DNA of 64,000 nucleotides from the NCBI RefSeq assembly GCF_013697085.1, contig NZ_JACEFT010000014.1, forward strand, positions 46,383-110,382, written 5' to 3'. The notes beneath the pieces are model-generated. The model did no database searches. It was not told the origin of the DNA and saw only the letters and a program-made list of their open reading frames with translations. The first letter of the stretch is position 1. Each line of letters begins with the position of its first letter. Positions 8,925 to 19,950 of this stretch are shown one piece after another. This DNA is from Billgrantia kenyensis (GTDB lineage Bacteria > Pseudomonadota > Gammaproteobacteria > Pseudomonadales > Halomonadaceae). The position numbers and the translations under genes were made by a program.

Positions 8925-10162
8925 GCTGTGCCACCCTTGCCAAAGGATTGCTCGACCTGGAAGTGGCGAGGGCGCGCATGATCGCGGCGGCCGAGCCGGT
9001 GCGGGGCGAGGCGCTGGTGGCCCTGGAGCAGGCCGCCGGACGGGTGCTGGCCCGTGACCTGACGGCTCGTCTCGACATGCCCGGTATCGACAACAGCGCG
9101 ATGGATGGGTATGCACTGCGCCTGGCGGAACTCTCCGCTGCAGGGCTGCCGGTGGTCATGCGGGTAGCGGCGGGTGCCGACGTTCAGACCCTACCCGAAG
9201 GCGGCTGCGCACGTATCTTCACCGGTGCGCCGGTGCCCAGGGGGGCCGACTGCGTGGTGCCCCAGGAGCGGGTGCGGCTGGACGAGGCGGGGAGGATGCA
9301 CGTCGTCGGCGAGGCCAAGCCGGGGGCCAACATCCGCCGACGCGGCGAGGAGTACCGCGAAGGCGACCCGCTGCTGTCGGCAGGCTGGACGCTGGATGCT
9401 CCGGCGCTGGCGATGCTGGCCAGTCAGGGCATTGCCGAGGTGCCGGTATTGCCCAGCCTGAAGGTGGCGCTGATTTCCACCGGCGACGAGCTGATCGAGC
9501 CGGGGGAGCCTTACGTTCCCGGGCAGGTCTACAACAGCAACCGGGTGATGCTCAAGGCGCTGCTGCAACAGGATGCGTGCGATGTCGTCGACCTGGGCGT
9601 CATTGCCGACGACCCCGATGCGCTGCGCGAAGCCTTTGCTTTCGCCCGCGACAACGCCGATCTGGTGGTGTGCACCGGCGGTGTCTCGGTGGGTGAAGAG
9701 GACCACGTCCGGCCCGTGCTCGATGAGCTTGGCGGGCTGTTCTTCCACGGCGTGGCAATGAAGCCGGGCAAGCCGTTCGCTTTCGGCTACCTGGATGACG
9801 GTTCACCTGAAGGTGTCCCGCTGATTGGCCTGCCGGGAAATCCGGTGGCCTCTCTGGTGGGTTGGCACATGCTGGCGAGACCCTTCGTCCAGGGCTGCCA
9901 GGGCCGCACCGTCGGACCATTACAACAATATCGCGTCCGCGCCGGTTTCTCACGGCGGGGGAGCCCGGGACGGCGTGAGCTGCTGCGCGTCACGCTCGAT
10001 TGGCAGGGCGACCATCCGGTTGCCATGCTTGCCGGCGGACAGGGCTCTCATATGCTGCATGGGGCGAGCCAGGCGCACGGCTATCTGATGGTGGCCGCCG
10101 ATACCGAAGTGGAGGAAGGTCATGAATACCCCTATCTACCCGCCGGGCAGTTCGTCGACTGA
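8921..10162 (+). CDS. moeA: Molybdopterin molybdenumtransferase MoeA
   Basis: 413 residues. MoeA inserts molybdate into adenylylated molybdopterin. Visible family segments are MPGIDNSAMDGYAL near residue 50, the FTGAPVPRGAD loop, ISTGDELIEPG, and the MoaB-like CTGGVSVGEEDHV plus KPGKPFAFG and GLPGNPVAS in the catalytic domain. The start is coupled to moaB by a four-base overlap. The 3' end overlaps the following regulator gene by 41 bases. Confidence 0.96.
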   Translation: MSCATLAKGLLDLEVARARMIAAAEPVRGEALVALEQAAGRVLARDLTARLDMPGIDNSAMDGYALRLAELSAAGLPVVMRVAAGADVQTLPEGGCARIFTGAPVPRGADCVVPQERVRLDEAGRMHVVGEAKPGANIRRRGEEYREGDPLLSAGWTLDAPALAMLASQGIAEVPVLPSLKVALISTGDELIEPGEPYVPGQVYNSNRVMLKALLQQDACDVVDLGVIADDPDALREAFAFARDNADLVVCTGGVSVGEEDHVRPVLDELGGLFFHGVAMKPGKPFAFGYLDDGSPEGVPLIGLPGNPVASLVGWHMLARPFVQGCQGRTVGPLQQYRVRAGFSRRGSPGRRELLRVTLDWQGDHPVAMLAGGQGSHMLHGASQAHGYLMVAADTEVEEGHEYPYLPAGQFVD

Positions 10163-10865
10163 CCTGCTGTTCAAGCCCAAGCAGCTGCGCGAGCTCATCC
10201 ACGGCGTGCCCTGGCTGGGTGAGCTGGATGAAGACGAGGTCACTGCATTACTGCAGGACTCCGAGCTGCGCTCGCTGAAGACCCGGGAATGGCTGTTTCG
10301 CCAGGAGACACCGGCACACTGGCTGTATATCGTCATCAACGGCGCAGTGCGCCTGGCGCGCAGCGCCGGCGACGGCCGCCTGGCCACGATTCGCTGCGTC
10401 GAGCGCGGGGGCACCCTGGGCGAGCTGAGCATGGTGTCGAGCGCCGGCGTCTACCTCTACTCCGCCGAGGCACTGCGGCGTACTCATGCGCTGGCGGTCC
10501 CGGCCCAGCGCTGTCGCGAGATCATGGATCGCCAGCCGGCCTGCCGCGCCGAATTCATGAGCCGGCTGGCGCTCGAGCTCACCGAGCGCCTCGAGGATCT
10601 GGCCCTGCTGACACAGGCCGATGCCATGTCGCGGCTGGTCAGCTACATCCTGCGCCAGCTACCTTCGGGCCGCAGCCGCACGCCGCGAGTGGTGCGGCTG
10701 TCGATCCCCAAGCGCTGGCTCGCCGCTCAGCTGGCGATGACGCCGGAGACCCTATCGCGGCTACTGGCCAAGCTGCGTGACGGCGGAGTGATCAGCATCG
10801 ACCGTCAGCGCCTCACGGTGCTCGACGAGCAGAAACTGCGCGACGCCATGCTGGCCGACGACTGA
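10122..10865 (+). CDS. Crp/Fnr-family transcriptional regulator, Dnr-like
   Basis: A 247-residue regulator with an N-terminal cyclic-nucleotide-binding-type beta barrel (about residues 35-150), a long dimer helix, and a C-terminal winged helix (KRWLAAQLAMTPETLSRLLAKLRDGGVI). There is no N-terminal cysteine cluster, so it is not an oxygen-sensing Fnr/Anr. That fits the Dnr/Nnr branch, which responds to nitric oxide or nitrogen oxides. Its place in the nitrate cluster supports control of nar or denitrification genes, but ligand and targets are inference. The ATG at 10122 lies inside moeA; a later start would cut into the sensor domain less cleanly. Confidence 0.85.
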   Translation: MNTPIYPPGSSSTDLLFKPKQLRELIHGVPWLGELDEDEVTALLQDSELRSLKTREWLFRQETPAHWLYIVINGAVRLARSAGDGRLATIRCVERGGTLGELSMVSSAGVYLYSAEALRRTHALAVPAQRCREIMDRQPACRAEFMSRLALELTERLEDLALLTQADAMSRLVSYILRQLPSGRSRTPRVVRLSIPKRWLAAQLAMTPETLSRLLAKLRDGGVISIDRQRLTVLDEQKLRDAMLADD

Positions 10866-10908
10866 GGTCATCGGCGCGGGGTCGCGCATTGTACTGAAGG
10901 GAGGATGC

Positions 10909-11328
10909 ATGTCCCGAACCGCGAACAAGCCTCGCACCCTGGTCTACTCCTGCTCCGGCTGCTCCGACGTGGCGCAGCTGGCCAACGACGTGGCCGTGCT
11001 CCTCGATCACACCGGCGTGGCCGAGATGTCGTGCATCTCGGGGGTGGGCGGCGGTGTGCCCGGCCTGGTGCGGACCGCACGCTCGGGGCGGCCGATCGTC
11101 GCCATCGACGGCTGCCAGATGCACTGCGTGACCCACTGCCTGGCCCGGGCCGGGGTGAGCGCCAGCGAACACGTCAAGCTCTACGAGCAGGGCTTTCGCA
11201 AGCGTCGTGGCCAGAGCTACGACGACGACACCGTCAACGAGGTGGCCGAACAGGTCGGCGAATTGATCGCCCGCCTGCCGATGAATGCCGAGTCTCACGT
11301 AGAAGCCCACGCGGAGAAGACCCCATGA
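10909..11328 (+). CDS. DGC-domain putative zinc-binding protein
   Basis: 139 residues, of the small DGC-domain family. It has an N-terminal YSCSGCSD motif and a central [13 protein letters not shown] segment, giving a set of paired cysteines suited to binding zinc or another metal. No signal peptide or membrane segment is seen. Its biochemical role is unknown. It sits between the Crp/Fnr regulator and moaA, and its stop overlaps the moaA start (ATGA at 11325), so it is probably made together with MoaA. A link to metal handling during cofactor or iron-sulfur assembly is only a guess. Confidence 0.8.
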   Translation: MSRTANKPRTLVYSCSGCSDVAQLANDVAVLLDHTGVAEMSCISGVGGGVPGLVRTARSGRPIVAIDGCQMHCVTHCLARAGVSASEHVKLYEQGFRKRRGQSYDDDTVNEVAEQVGELIARLPMNAESHVEAHAEKTP

Positions 11329-12311
11329 GCCTGATCGACGGCTTCGGCCGCAGCGTGCGCTACGTCCGCCTCTCCGTCACCGACCGCTGCGACTTCCGCT
11401 GCGTCTACTGCATGGCCGAGGAGATGACCTTCCTGCCCCGGGCCAAGCTGCTGACGCTGGAGGAGATCGCCACGCTGTCGCGGGCTTTCGTCGAGCTCGG
11501 CGTGGAGAAGATCCGCCTCACCGGCGGCGAGCCGCTGGTACGTCGCGGCATCGAGGATTTGGTCAGCAAGCTAGGCGCGCTGCCGGGCCTGCGCGACTTC
11601 GGCATGACCACCAACGGCGCCGGCCTGGTCAAGCACGCCCGCGCGCTGTACCAGGGCGGGCTCAAGCGGCTCAACGTCAGCCTCGATTCGCTCGACCCGG
11701 CGCGCTTCCGCGCCCTGACCCGCACCGGTGATCTCGCCAGGGTCATCGACGGCATCCGCGCCGCCCGGGATGCCGGCTTTACGCGCATCAAGCTCAACGC
11801 GGTGATCCTCAAGGGGCGCAACGACGACGAAGTGCTCGACCTGGTCGAGTTTGCTCGCGCCGAAGGCGTCGACATCAGCTTCATCGAGGAGATGCCGCTG
11901 GGCCAGAACATGAGCCACGACCGCGGCGAGACCTTCTGCTCCAGCGACGACGTGCGCGGAGCCATCGAGGCGCGCCACGCCCTGCTGCCCACCACCGAAA
12001 CCACCCTCGGGCCGTCGCGCTACTATCGCATGACCGACAGCGACTCGCGCATCGGCTTCATCTCGCCCCACAGCCACAATTTCTGCGCCGCCTGCAACCG
12101 CGTGCGGGTCACCGCCGAAGGCCGCCTGCTGCTGTGCCTGGGCAATGAGCACTCGGTCGACCTGCGCGCGGTGATGCGCCGCCACCCTGGCGATCTCGAA
12201 CGGCTCAAGGCCGCCATCGTCGATGCCATGCAGAACAAGCCCGAGCGTCACCACTTCACCACCGACGGCGACGTGCAGGTGGTGCGCTTCATGAACATGA
12301 CGGGGGGCTGA
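11325..12311 (+). CDS. moaA: GTP 3',8-cyclase MoaA
   Basis: Radical-SAM enzyme for the first step of molybdenum cofactor synthesis from GTP. The product has 328 residues. The radical-SAM cluster is C22-x3-C26-x2-C29, followed by the RLTGGEPL motif. A second C-terminal cluster is seen in [10 protein letters not shown] with a further cysteine in RLLLC. The protein ends in Gly-Gly, which in MoaA reaches into the active site. The ATG at 11325 overlaps the previous stop; the open frame upstream of it is the shadow of the DGC gene. Confidence 0.97.
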   Translation: MSLIDGFGRSVRYVRLSVTDRCDFRCVYCMAEEMTFLPRAKLLTLEEIATLSRAFVELGVEKIRLTGGEPLVRRGIEDLVSKLGALPGLRDFGMTTNGAGLVKHARALYQGGLKRLNVSLDSLDPARFRALTRTGDLARVIDGIRAARDAGFTRIKLNAVILKGRNDDEVLDLVEFARAEGVDISFIEEMPLGQNMSHDRGETFCSSDDVRGAIEARHALLPTTETTLGPSRYYRMTDSDSRIGFISPHSHNFCAACNRVRVTAEGRLLLCLGNEHSVDLRAVMRRHPGDLERLKAAIVDAMQNKPERHHFTTDGDVQVVRFMNMTGG

Positions 12312-12411
12312 CGGCGGCTTGCCACGTCGCATCGTTCCGCTGACTTGACCGGCACGGGCGTCAGGGGCAATGTCGGGGCAGAGTATCGCATCCTGCCCAA
12401 AGGTCGTTCCC

Positions 12412-13449
12412 ATGCTCCCGGTCGCCTCGCACGAGCCCCTCTCGGTCGGCTTCGTCCTGTTGAACCGCTTCACCCTGCTGCCGTTTGCGGCCTTCGTCGA
12501 CTGCCTGCGCCTGGCGGCTGACGAGGGGGACCGCAGCCGCCAGCTGCGCTGCCACTGGACCTTCATGACCAGCACGGGGGAGCAGGCCACGTCCAGCTGC
12601 GGCGCGGCCATCTCGCCCTGCGAGCCTTTCCGCGATCCGGCGAGCTTCGATTACATCGTGGTGATCGGCGGGGTGCAGGACGAGCGCGACCGGGTGGACT
12701 CCACGGCGCTGGCCTATCTGCGTCGCTCGGCGGATACCGGGGTGCCGCTGGTCGGGCTGTGCACCGGCGTCTTTGCGCTGATTCAGGCGGGGCTGATGAA
12801 GGGGCGCCGCTGCTGCGTGAGCTGGTATCACCACCGCGACATGATCCAGCGCTTTCCTGCCATCGAGCCCGTCGCTGATCGCCTGTTCATCGACGACGGC
12901 GACCGCCTCACCTGCGCCGGCGGCGCGGCGGGAGCGGACCTGGCCGCCTATCTGATCGAGCGTCACCTGGGCAAGGCCTGGGCGATGAAGAGCCTGCACA
13001 TCATGCTGCTTGACGAGGCGCGCACGGGGGGGCATCCCCAGCCTCAGCCGGTGGTGTTCGGCAAGATCGAGGACCGCCTGGTGCGCAAGGCCATTGCGCT
13101 GCTCGAGCAGCACCTGGGGGAGATGATCTCCATGGAGGTGCTTGCCGAGCGGGTCGGTACTTCACGGCGCAACCTGGAGCGCCGCTTCAAGGAGACGCTC
13201 GGCGTCAGCCCGCAGAAGTTCTCCCGCGACCTGCGCCTGCGCTACGGCGTGTGGCTGCTGCACTACACCGGCAAGAGCATTACCGAAATCGGCGAGCGCT
13301 GCGGCTTCGCCGATACGGCCCACTTCTCACGCCACTTTCGTAGCGCCTTCGGCATGACGCCGTCGGAAATGCGCAAGAGCGTAAGCGAGCCGGGAGGCGC
13401 CCGGGTCGATCCCTTCTTCCTGCACGTCGAGGGCCGTCCGGCGCTCTGA
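12412..13449 (+). CDS. GlxA-family AraC-type transcriptional regulator
   Basis: 345 residues from the chosen start. An N-terminal class I glutamine-amidotransferase-like (DJ-1/PfpI) domain (about 10-190, with the GLCTGVFALIQAGL nucleophile-elbow-like segment) is followed by an AraC-type double helix-turn-helix (about 225-325). Regulators of this build control amine, carnitine and betaine use (GbdR, CdhR, SouR, ArgR). Lying directly upstream of glyA-soxBDAG, it may sense sarcosine or a related amine as SouR does, but that is inference. I chose 12412 because AAAGG lies eight bases before it; the upstream ATG at 12370 has a poorly spaced site. Confidence 0.82.
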   Translation: MLPVASHEPLSVGFVLLNRFTLLPFAAFVDCLRLAADEGDRSRQLRCHWTFMTSTGEQATSSCGAAISPCEPFRDPASFDYIVVIGGVQDERDRVDSTALAYLRRSADTGVPLVGLCTGVFALIQAGLMKGRRCCVSWYHHRDMIQRFPAIEPVADRLFIDDGDRLTCAGGAAGADLAAYLIERHLGKAWAMKSLHIMLLDEARTGGHPQPQPVVFGKIEDRLVRKAIALLEQHLGEMISMEVLAERVGTSRRNLERRFKETLGVSPQKFSRDLRLRYGVWLLHYTGKSITEIGERCGFADTAHFSRHFRSAFGMTPSEMRKSVSEPGGARVDPFFLHVEGRPAL

Positions 13450-13565
13450 GCCGGCCTGCTCCACCCGTCCGCTTCATGCGGCTTTGAGCTCTCTTCCCTG
13501 GCGCGCTTCATCAGCTCGAATCAATATGCCTGGGCTGCCGGCTCGACTCGGACATTCAGCAAGCC

Positions 13566-13582
13566 TGTCGCATTCGTTCAAT
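13566..13582 (+). promoter_or_regulatory. Weak match to the betaine operator motif upstream of glyA
   Basis: TGTCGCATTCGTTCAAT matches the left half (TGTCGC) and a few right-half bases of the 18-bp motif found near gbdR, fdhA and gbcAB. About 11 of 18 bases agree with the gbc site. It lies about 135 bp before glyA. This is a low-confidence candidate for GbdR or a SouR-like regulator. Confidence 0.25.
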
Positions 13583-13674
13583 CTTTCCTGCTTCCGGTTG
13601 CCTTTAATCCATGCATAAGGATTTCAAATTTTTCACCGGGTCAGGTAGCCGATAGATTCGAGGCAATACCTGCC

Positions 13675-13702
13675 GATACCCGACAACAGATACCAGACAA
13701 CA
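13675..13702 (+). repeat. Tandem 14-bp repeat just upstream of glyA ribosome site
   Basis: GATACCCGACAACA (13675-13688) is followed directly by GATACCAGACAACA (13689-13702), 13 of 14 bases identical. The pair ends one base before the CAGGAG ribosome site (13704-13709). It probably lies in the 5' leader and could be an operator or a simple slippage duplication. Confidence 0.7.
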
Positions 13703-13715
13703 ACAGGAGTCAGTC

Positions 13716-15017
<1,302 letters not shown>

Positions 15018-15067
15018 ACGCCTAGGGTAACGGCCCCGCCCGCCGGGGCCGGTCGAGGAGAGACGAG

Positions 15068-16318
15068 ATGCAACGCTATTCAGGATTCGGGCTGGCCAAG
15101 CACGCGCTCAGCCACCACGAGAACTGGGAGCGCCAGTGGCGCAACCCCACGCCCAAGAAGCAGTACGACGTGATCATCGTCGGCGGCGGCGGCCACGGCC
15201 TGGCCACCGCCTACTACCTGGCCAAGGAGCACGGCATCACCAACGTGGCGGTGGTGGAGAAGGGCTGGCTGGGTGGCGGCAATACCGCCCGCAACACCAC
15301 CATCGTACGCTCCAACTACCTGTGGGACGAAGCCGCGGCTCTCTATGAGCACGCCATGAAACTGTGGGAAGGGCTCTCCCAGGACCTCAACTACAACGTC
15401 ATGTTCTCCCAGCGGGGCGTCATGAACCTGGCCCACACCCTGCAGGACATGCGCGACGTCCAGCGCCGGGTCAACGCCAACCGCCTGAACGGCATCGACA
15501 GCGTGGTGCTCACCCCCGAGGAGATCCAGGAGATCGTGCCGATCATGGACTGCTCGAAGAACGCCCGCTACCCGATCCTCGGTGCCTCCTGGCAGCCGCG
15601 GGCGGGCGTGGCGCGCCACGACGCCGTGGCCTGGGGCTATGCCCGGGCCGCCGACGCACTCGGCGTCGACCTGCTGCAGAACACCGAGGTCACCGGCTTC
15701 AAGATTCGCGACGGCCGCGTCTACGGCGTGCACACCAACCGCGGCGACATCGAGGCCAAGACCGTGGGCTGCGTGGCGGCGGGCAACTCCGGCGTGCTGG
15801 CCAAGATGGCCGGTTTCCGCCTCCCGCTGGAGTCCCACCCGCTGCAGGCGCTGGTCTCCGAGCCGCTCAAGCCGGTGCTCGATACGGTGGTGATGTCCAA
15901 CCACGTGCACGGCTACATCAGCCAGACCGACAAGGGCGACCTGGTGATCGGCGCCGGCATCGACGGCTACAACGGCTACGGCCAGCGCGGCAGCTACCCC
16001 ACCGTGGAGCACACCCTGCAGGCCATCGTCGAGATGTTCCCGATCTTCTCGCGGGTACGCATGAACCGCCAGTGGGGCGGCATCGTCGACACCTGCCCGG
16101 ACGCCTGCCCGATCCTCTCCGCCACGCCGGTGAAGGGGCTCTTCTTCAACTGCGGCTGGGGCACCGGCGGCTTCAAGGCCACCCCGGGGTCGGGCCACGT
16201 GTTCGCCTGGACCCTGGCCAAGAATCAGGCCCATCCTCTCGCGGCCCCGTTCTCCATCGACCGTTTCCATACCGGGGCACTGGTCGACGAGCACGGCGCG
16301 GCCGGCGTGGCGCATTGA
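15068..16318 (+). CDS. soxB: Sarcosine oxidase beta subunit
   Basis: Flavoprotein subunit of heterotetrameric sarcosine oxidase, which oxidises sarcosine to glycine with transfer of the methyl group to tetrahydrofolate. 416 residues. The dinucleotide-binding motif is [17 protein letters not shown] (about 35-51). H184 in the [13 protein letters not shown] segment is the likely residue for covalent FMN attachment, by analogy with characterised family members. The GAGGAG ribosome site is at 15055-15060. A family A repeat separates it from soxD. Confidence 0.96.
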   Translation: MQRYSGFGLAKHALSHHENWERQWRNPTPKKQYDVIIVGGGGHGLATAYYLAKEHGITNVAVVEKGWLGGGNTARNTTIVRSNYLWDEAAALYEHAMKLWEGLSQDLNYNVMFSQRGVMNLAHTLQDMRDVQRRVNANRLNGIDSVVLTPEEIQEIVPIMDCSKNARYPILGASWQPRAGVARHDAVAWGYARAADALGVDLLQNTEVTGFKIRDGRVYGVHTNRGDIEAKTVGCVAAGNSGVLAKMAGFRLPLESHPLQALVSEPLKPVLDTVVMSNHVHGYISQTDKGDLVIGAGIDGYNGYGQRGSYPTVEHTLQAIVEMFPIFSRVRMNRQWGGIVDTCPDACPILSATPVKGLFFNCGWGTGGFKATPGSGHVFAWTLAKNQAHPLAAPFSIDRFHTGALVDEHGAAGVAH

Positions 16319-16334
16319 TAACTCAGTGAGGACA

Positions 16335-16354
16335 GGCGCTTCGCGATGAGCGCC
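16335..16354 (+). repeat. Accessory hairpin of repeat A, copy 2
   Basis: GGCGCT (16335-16340) pairs perfectly with AGCGCC (16349-16354) around an eight-base loop. The sequence differs from the equivalent hairpin of copy 1 but the fold is the same. It runs directly into the closing stem of the main element. Confidence 0.6.
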
Positions 16355-16447
16355 GGGGACAAGGCGAAGCGAGGGTTTTTTGCCATGGATGGCAAAAATA
16401 GCGCCCAGGGATGGGTTCACAGCGCCCTCGCGCAGGCTTGTCGCCGG
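16353..16447 (+). repeat. Structured intergenic repeat family A, copy 2 (soxB-soxD)
   Basis: Closing stem 16353-16363 with 16437-16447 (10 of 11 pairs) and CGAGGG (16370-16375) with CCCTCG (16425-16430). The first inner hairpin (16377-16398, ten pairs, loop ATGGAT) and the second (CCC/GGG around AGGGAT, near 16403-16414) are as in copy 1. It sits within the sox operon in the sense orientation and could tune expression between soxB and soxD. Confidence 0.8.
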
Positions 16448-16498
16448 AGAAGCTCATCGGATGCCGGATTGTGAAAGTCTCTCCAAGGGAGAACCACC

Positions 16499-16891
16499 AT
16501 GTTTCTTATCTACTGCCCCCACTGCGAGGAGCTCCGCGAGGAAGAGGAGTTCCACCCCAAGGGCCAGGCGCATATCGTACGCCCCGCGGATCCCGAGGCC
16601 TGCTCCGACGAGGAGTGGGGCGACTACCTCTTCTTCCGTGACAACCCCCGCGGCATCCACCACGAACTGTGGGTGCACGCCGTCGGCTGTCGCAAGTTCT
16701 TCAACGTCACGCGCAATACCGTGAGCTACGAGATCCTCGAAACCTACAAGATCGGCGAGCCGCCCCGCATCACCGCCGAGAGCCTGGCGAGTGACGAAGT
16801 CCAGGGTAAGGTGCAGGTCGCCAGCAGCGGACAACAGACCGTGGGCGCCACCAATGCCACGGTAGAAACGGTCAAGGGGGAGAAGGCATGA
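16499..16891 (+). CDS. soxD: Sarcosine oxidase delta subunit
   Basis: Small subunit of 130 residues. The N-terminal FLIYCPHCEELREEEEF and the GCRKFFNVTRNT segment are characteristic of SoxD, which binds zinc through cysteine and histidine residues. GGCATCHHELWVH-like residues (GIHHELWVHAVGC) fall between. The C-terminal 30 residues are low complexity. AAGGGAG lies upstream of the ATG at 16499. It overlaps soxA by four bases. Confidence 0.95.
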   Translation: MFLIYCPHCEELREEEEFHPKGQAHIVRPADPEACSDEEWGDYLFFRDNPRGIHHELWVHAVGCRKFFNVTRNTVSYEILETYKIGEPPRITAESLASDEVQGKVQVASSGQQTVGATNATVETVKGEKA

Positions 16892-19800
16892 GCAAGTCCG
16901 TGACACAGCCGAATCGTCTCCAAGAGGGCGGGCGTATCGATCGCTCGCGCAAGCTCGGCTTCACCTTCAACGGCCAGCACTATCAGGGCCATGCCGGCGA
17001 CACCCTGGCCTCGGCGCTGCTGGCCAACGGCGTGGATATCGTCAACCGCAGCTTCAAGTACTCGCGCCCGCGCGGCATCGTCGCCGCCGGCGCCGAGGAG
17101 CCCAATGCGCTGGTTCAGCTGGGCAGCACCGAGGCGGCCCAGGTGCCCAACGTGCGCGCCACCCAGCAGGCGCTGTTCGACGGGCTCGTCGCGCGCAGCA
17201 CCAACGGCTGGCCCAACGTGCAGCGCGACGTCATGAGTTTGGTGGGCAAGCTGGGCGGTCGCTTCATGCCGCCGGGCTTCTACTACAAGACCTTCATGGC
17301 GCCGGCCTCCATGTGGATGACCTACGAGAAGTACATCCGCAAGGGCGCAGGGCTCGGCCGTAGCCCCATGGAGCGCGACCCGGACAGCTACGATCATCTC
17401 AACCAGCACTGCGACCTGCTGGTGATCGGCGCCGGCCCCGCCGGCCTGGCGGCGGCGCTGACCGCGGCCCGCAGCGGCGCCCGGGTGATCCTGGCCGACG
17501 AGCAGGAGGAGATGGGCGGTTCGCTGCTCGACAGTCGCGAACTGCTCGACAGCCAGCCCGCCGCCCAGTGGGCCGAGCAGGTGCTGGCGGAGCTCGCCGG
17601 GCTCGACAACGTCACTCTGCTGGCCCGCACCACCGCCAACGGCTATCACGACCACCACTTCGTGACCTTGCACGAGCGGCGTACCGAGCATCTCGGCGAG
17701 ACCTCGCCGAGCGTGGACGGCTACCGCCCCTCCCGCTCGCGCATGCACCGTGCGCGTGCCGGTCAGGTGCTGCTGGCCACCGGCGCCCACGAGCGGCCGC
17801 TGGTCTACGCCGGCAACGACGTGCCGGGCAACCTGTTGGCCGGCGCGGTGTCCACCTACATTCGCCGCTACGGCGTGGTGCCGGGCAACAAGCTGGTGCT
17901 CTCCACTACCAACGACCACGCCTACCGCGCCGCCCTGGACTGGGACGACGCCGGCCGCGAAGTGGTGGCCATCGTCGATGCGCGTCAGGCGCCGGACGGC
18001 GAGCTGGTGGAGCAGGCCCGCGCCCGCGGGTTCCGCATCATCGAAGGCGCGGCGGTGATCGAGGCCAAGGGGGGCTCTCGCGTCAGCGGCGCTCGCGTGG
18101 CCAGCATCGATGCCCAAGCGTTCAAGGTAACCGGCCAGGCCGAGACCCTGGCCTGCGACACCATCGCCAGCTCCGGCGGCTACAGCCCGGTGATCCATCT
18201 GGCCTCCCACACCGGCGCCCGGCCCACCTGGAACGACGAGATCCTCGGCTTCGTGCCCAGCCTGGTGAAGGGCGTGCACGCCGCCGGCAGCGCCCGGGGG
18301 ATCCATGATACGGCCGAAGGTCTGGCCGACGGCGTGGCCGCGGCGACGAAGGCGCTGACCGCGCTGGGCCGCACGCCTCAGGCCGTCGAGCTGCCCCAGG
18401 TCGACGCCCGCCGCGAGGGCAAGGCCTGTGCGCTCTATCAGGTGCCTCACGAAAAGCCCACCCTGCGCGCACCCAAGCAGTTCGTCGACCTGCAAAACGA
18501 CGTCACCGCGGCGGCCATCGAACTGGCCACCCGCGAGGGCTTCGAGTCCATCGAGCACGTCAAGCGCTATACCGCCATGGGCTTCGGCACCGACCAGGGC
18601 AAGCTCGGCAACATCAACGGCATGGCCATCGCCGCGCGCTGCCTGAACAAGTCGATCCCCGAGGTGGGGACCACGGTGTTCCGGCCCAACTACACGCCGG
18701 TGACCTTCGGCGCCATCGTTGGCCGCCACTGCCGTGAGCTGTTCGACCCCAAGCGCTACACCGCCCTGCACCAGTGGCACGTGGAGAACGGCGCCGAGTT
18801 CGAGGACGTGGGCCAGTGGAAGCGCCCCTGGTACTTTCCACAAGTACGCCCCGACGCCGCGAACGGCGAACGCGAGAGCATGGCGGAGGCGGTGGCCCGC
18901 GAGTGCCTGGCGGTGCGCGAGAAGGTCGGCATCCTCGATGCCTCGACCTTGGGCAAGATCGACATCCAGGGCCCCGATGCCCGCGAGTTCCTCAACCGCA
19001 TCTACACCAACAAGTGGGCCAAGCTCGCCGTCGGTCGCGCCCGCTACGGGCTGATGTGCAAGGACGACGGTATGCTGATGGACGACGGCACCACCAGCTG
19101 CCTGGGCGAGAACCACTTCCTCATGACCACCACCACCGGCGGTGCCGCCGGGGTCATGGAGTGGCTGGAGCTGTGGCACCAGACCGAGTGGCCCGAGCTC
19201 AACGTGACCTTCACCTCGGTGACCGACCACTGGGCGACCATGACGATCACCGGCCCCGAGGCGCGTAATCTGCTGGCGGAAGTGACCGACATAGACTTGG
19301 CCAAGGAGAGCTTCAAGTTTATGGACTGGCGCGAGGGCAAGGTGGCCGAGGTGCCGGCGCGGGTCTTCCGCATCTCCTTCACCGGCGAGCTCGCCTACGA
19401 GATCAACGTCCAGGCCAACTATGCCCTGCACGTGTGGAAGACGCTGTTCAAGCACGGCGAGAAGTACGGCCTGACGCCCTACGGCACCGAGACGATGCAT
19501 GTATTGAGGGCGGAGAAGGGGTTCATCATCGCCGGCCAGGACAGCGACGGCTCGGTAACCCCGGAGGATCTCGGCATGCAGTGGGCGGTCGGCTACGACA
19601 AGCCCTACTCCTGGGTGGGCAAGCGCTCGCTGTCGCGCTCCGATACCCGACGCGTCGACCGCAAGCAGCTGGTGGGCCTCAAGCCGAAGGACCCGGCGGT
19701 GGTGCTGGAGGAGGGCGCCCAGATCGTCTTCGATCCGGATCACGCCATCCCCATGCCCATGGTGGGCCACGTGACCTCCAGCTACTACAGCCCGACCCTG

Positions 19801-19950
19801 GGCAGCGGTTTCGCCCTGGCCGTGGTCAAGGGCGGCCACTCGCGAATGGGCGAGACGGTCTACCTGCCCATGGCCGACGGCAAGACCCATGCCGCCGAAA
19901 TCGTCAGCCCGATCTTTGTCGATCCCAAGGGAGAGCGTCAGAATGTCTGA
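16888..19950 (+). CDS. soxA: Sarcosine oxidase alpha subunit
   Basis: Large subunit of 1020 residues. It combines an N-terminal 2Fe-2S-like/ferredoxin-fold region, an NAD-binding FAD/NAD(P) domain (VIGAGPAGLAAALTAARSGARV, about residues 178-200) and a C-terminal aminomethyltransferase (GcvT) domain (about 600-1010) that passes the methyl group to tetrahydrofolate. Starts inside the soxD stop and ends inside soxG (eight-base overlap), so the four sox genes are translationally linked apart from the soxB-soxD repeat gap. Confidence 0.96.
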   Translation: MSKSVTQPNRLQEGGRIDRSRKLGFTFNGQHYQGHAGDTLASALLANGVDIVNRSFKYSRPRGIVAAGAEEPNALVQLGSTEAAQVPNVRATQQALFDGLVARSTNGWPNVQRDVMSLVGKLGGRFMPPGFYYKTFMAPASMWMTYEKYIRKGAGLGRSPMERDPDSYDHLNQHCDLLVIGAGPAGLAAALTAARSGARVILADEQEEMGGSLLDSRELLDSQPAAQWAEQVLAELAGLDNVTLLARTTANGYHDHHFVTLHERRTEHLGETSPSVDGYRPSRSRMHRARAGQVLLATGAHERPLVYAGNDVPGNLLAGAVSTYIRRYGVVPGNKLVLSTTNDHAYRAALDWDDAGREVVAIVDARQAPDGELVEQARARGFRIIEGAAVIEAKGGSRVSGARVASIDAQAFKVTGQAETLACDTIASSGGYSPVIHLASHTGARPTWNDEILGFVPSLVKGVHAAGSARGIHDTAEGLADGVAAATKALTALGRTPQAVELPQVDARREGKACALYQVPHEKPTLRAPKQFVDLQNDVTAAAIELATREGFESIEHVKRYTAMGFGTDQGKLGNINGMAIAARCLNKSIPEVGTTVFRPNYTPVTFGAIVGRHCRELFDPKRYTALHQWHVENGAEFEDVGQWKRPWYFPQVRPDAANGERESMAEAVARECLAVREKVGILDASTLGKIDIQGPDAREFLNRIYTNKWAKLAVGRARYGLMCKDDGMLMDDGTTSCLGENHFLMTTTTGGAAGVMEWLELWHQTEWPELNVTFTSVTDHWATMTITGPEARNLLAEVTDIDLAKESFKFMDWREGKVAEVPARVFRISFTGELAYEINVQANYALHVWKTLFKHGEKYGLTPYGTETMHVLRAEKGFIIAGQDSDGSVTPEDLGMQWAVGYDKPYSWVGKRSLSRSDTRRVDRKQLVGLKPKDPAVVLEEGAQIVFDPDHAIPMPMVGHVTSSYYSPTLGSGFALAVVKGGHSRMGETVYLPMADGKTHAAEIVSPIFVDPKGERQNV

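Noticed and set aside
13450..13715. Glycine riboswitch in front of glyA
   Set aside because: The leader lacks the paired aptamer cores expected of a glycine riboswitch; only the tandem 14-mer stands out.
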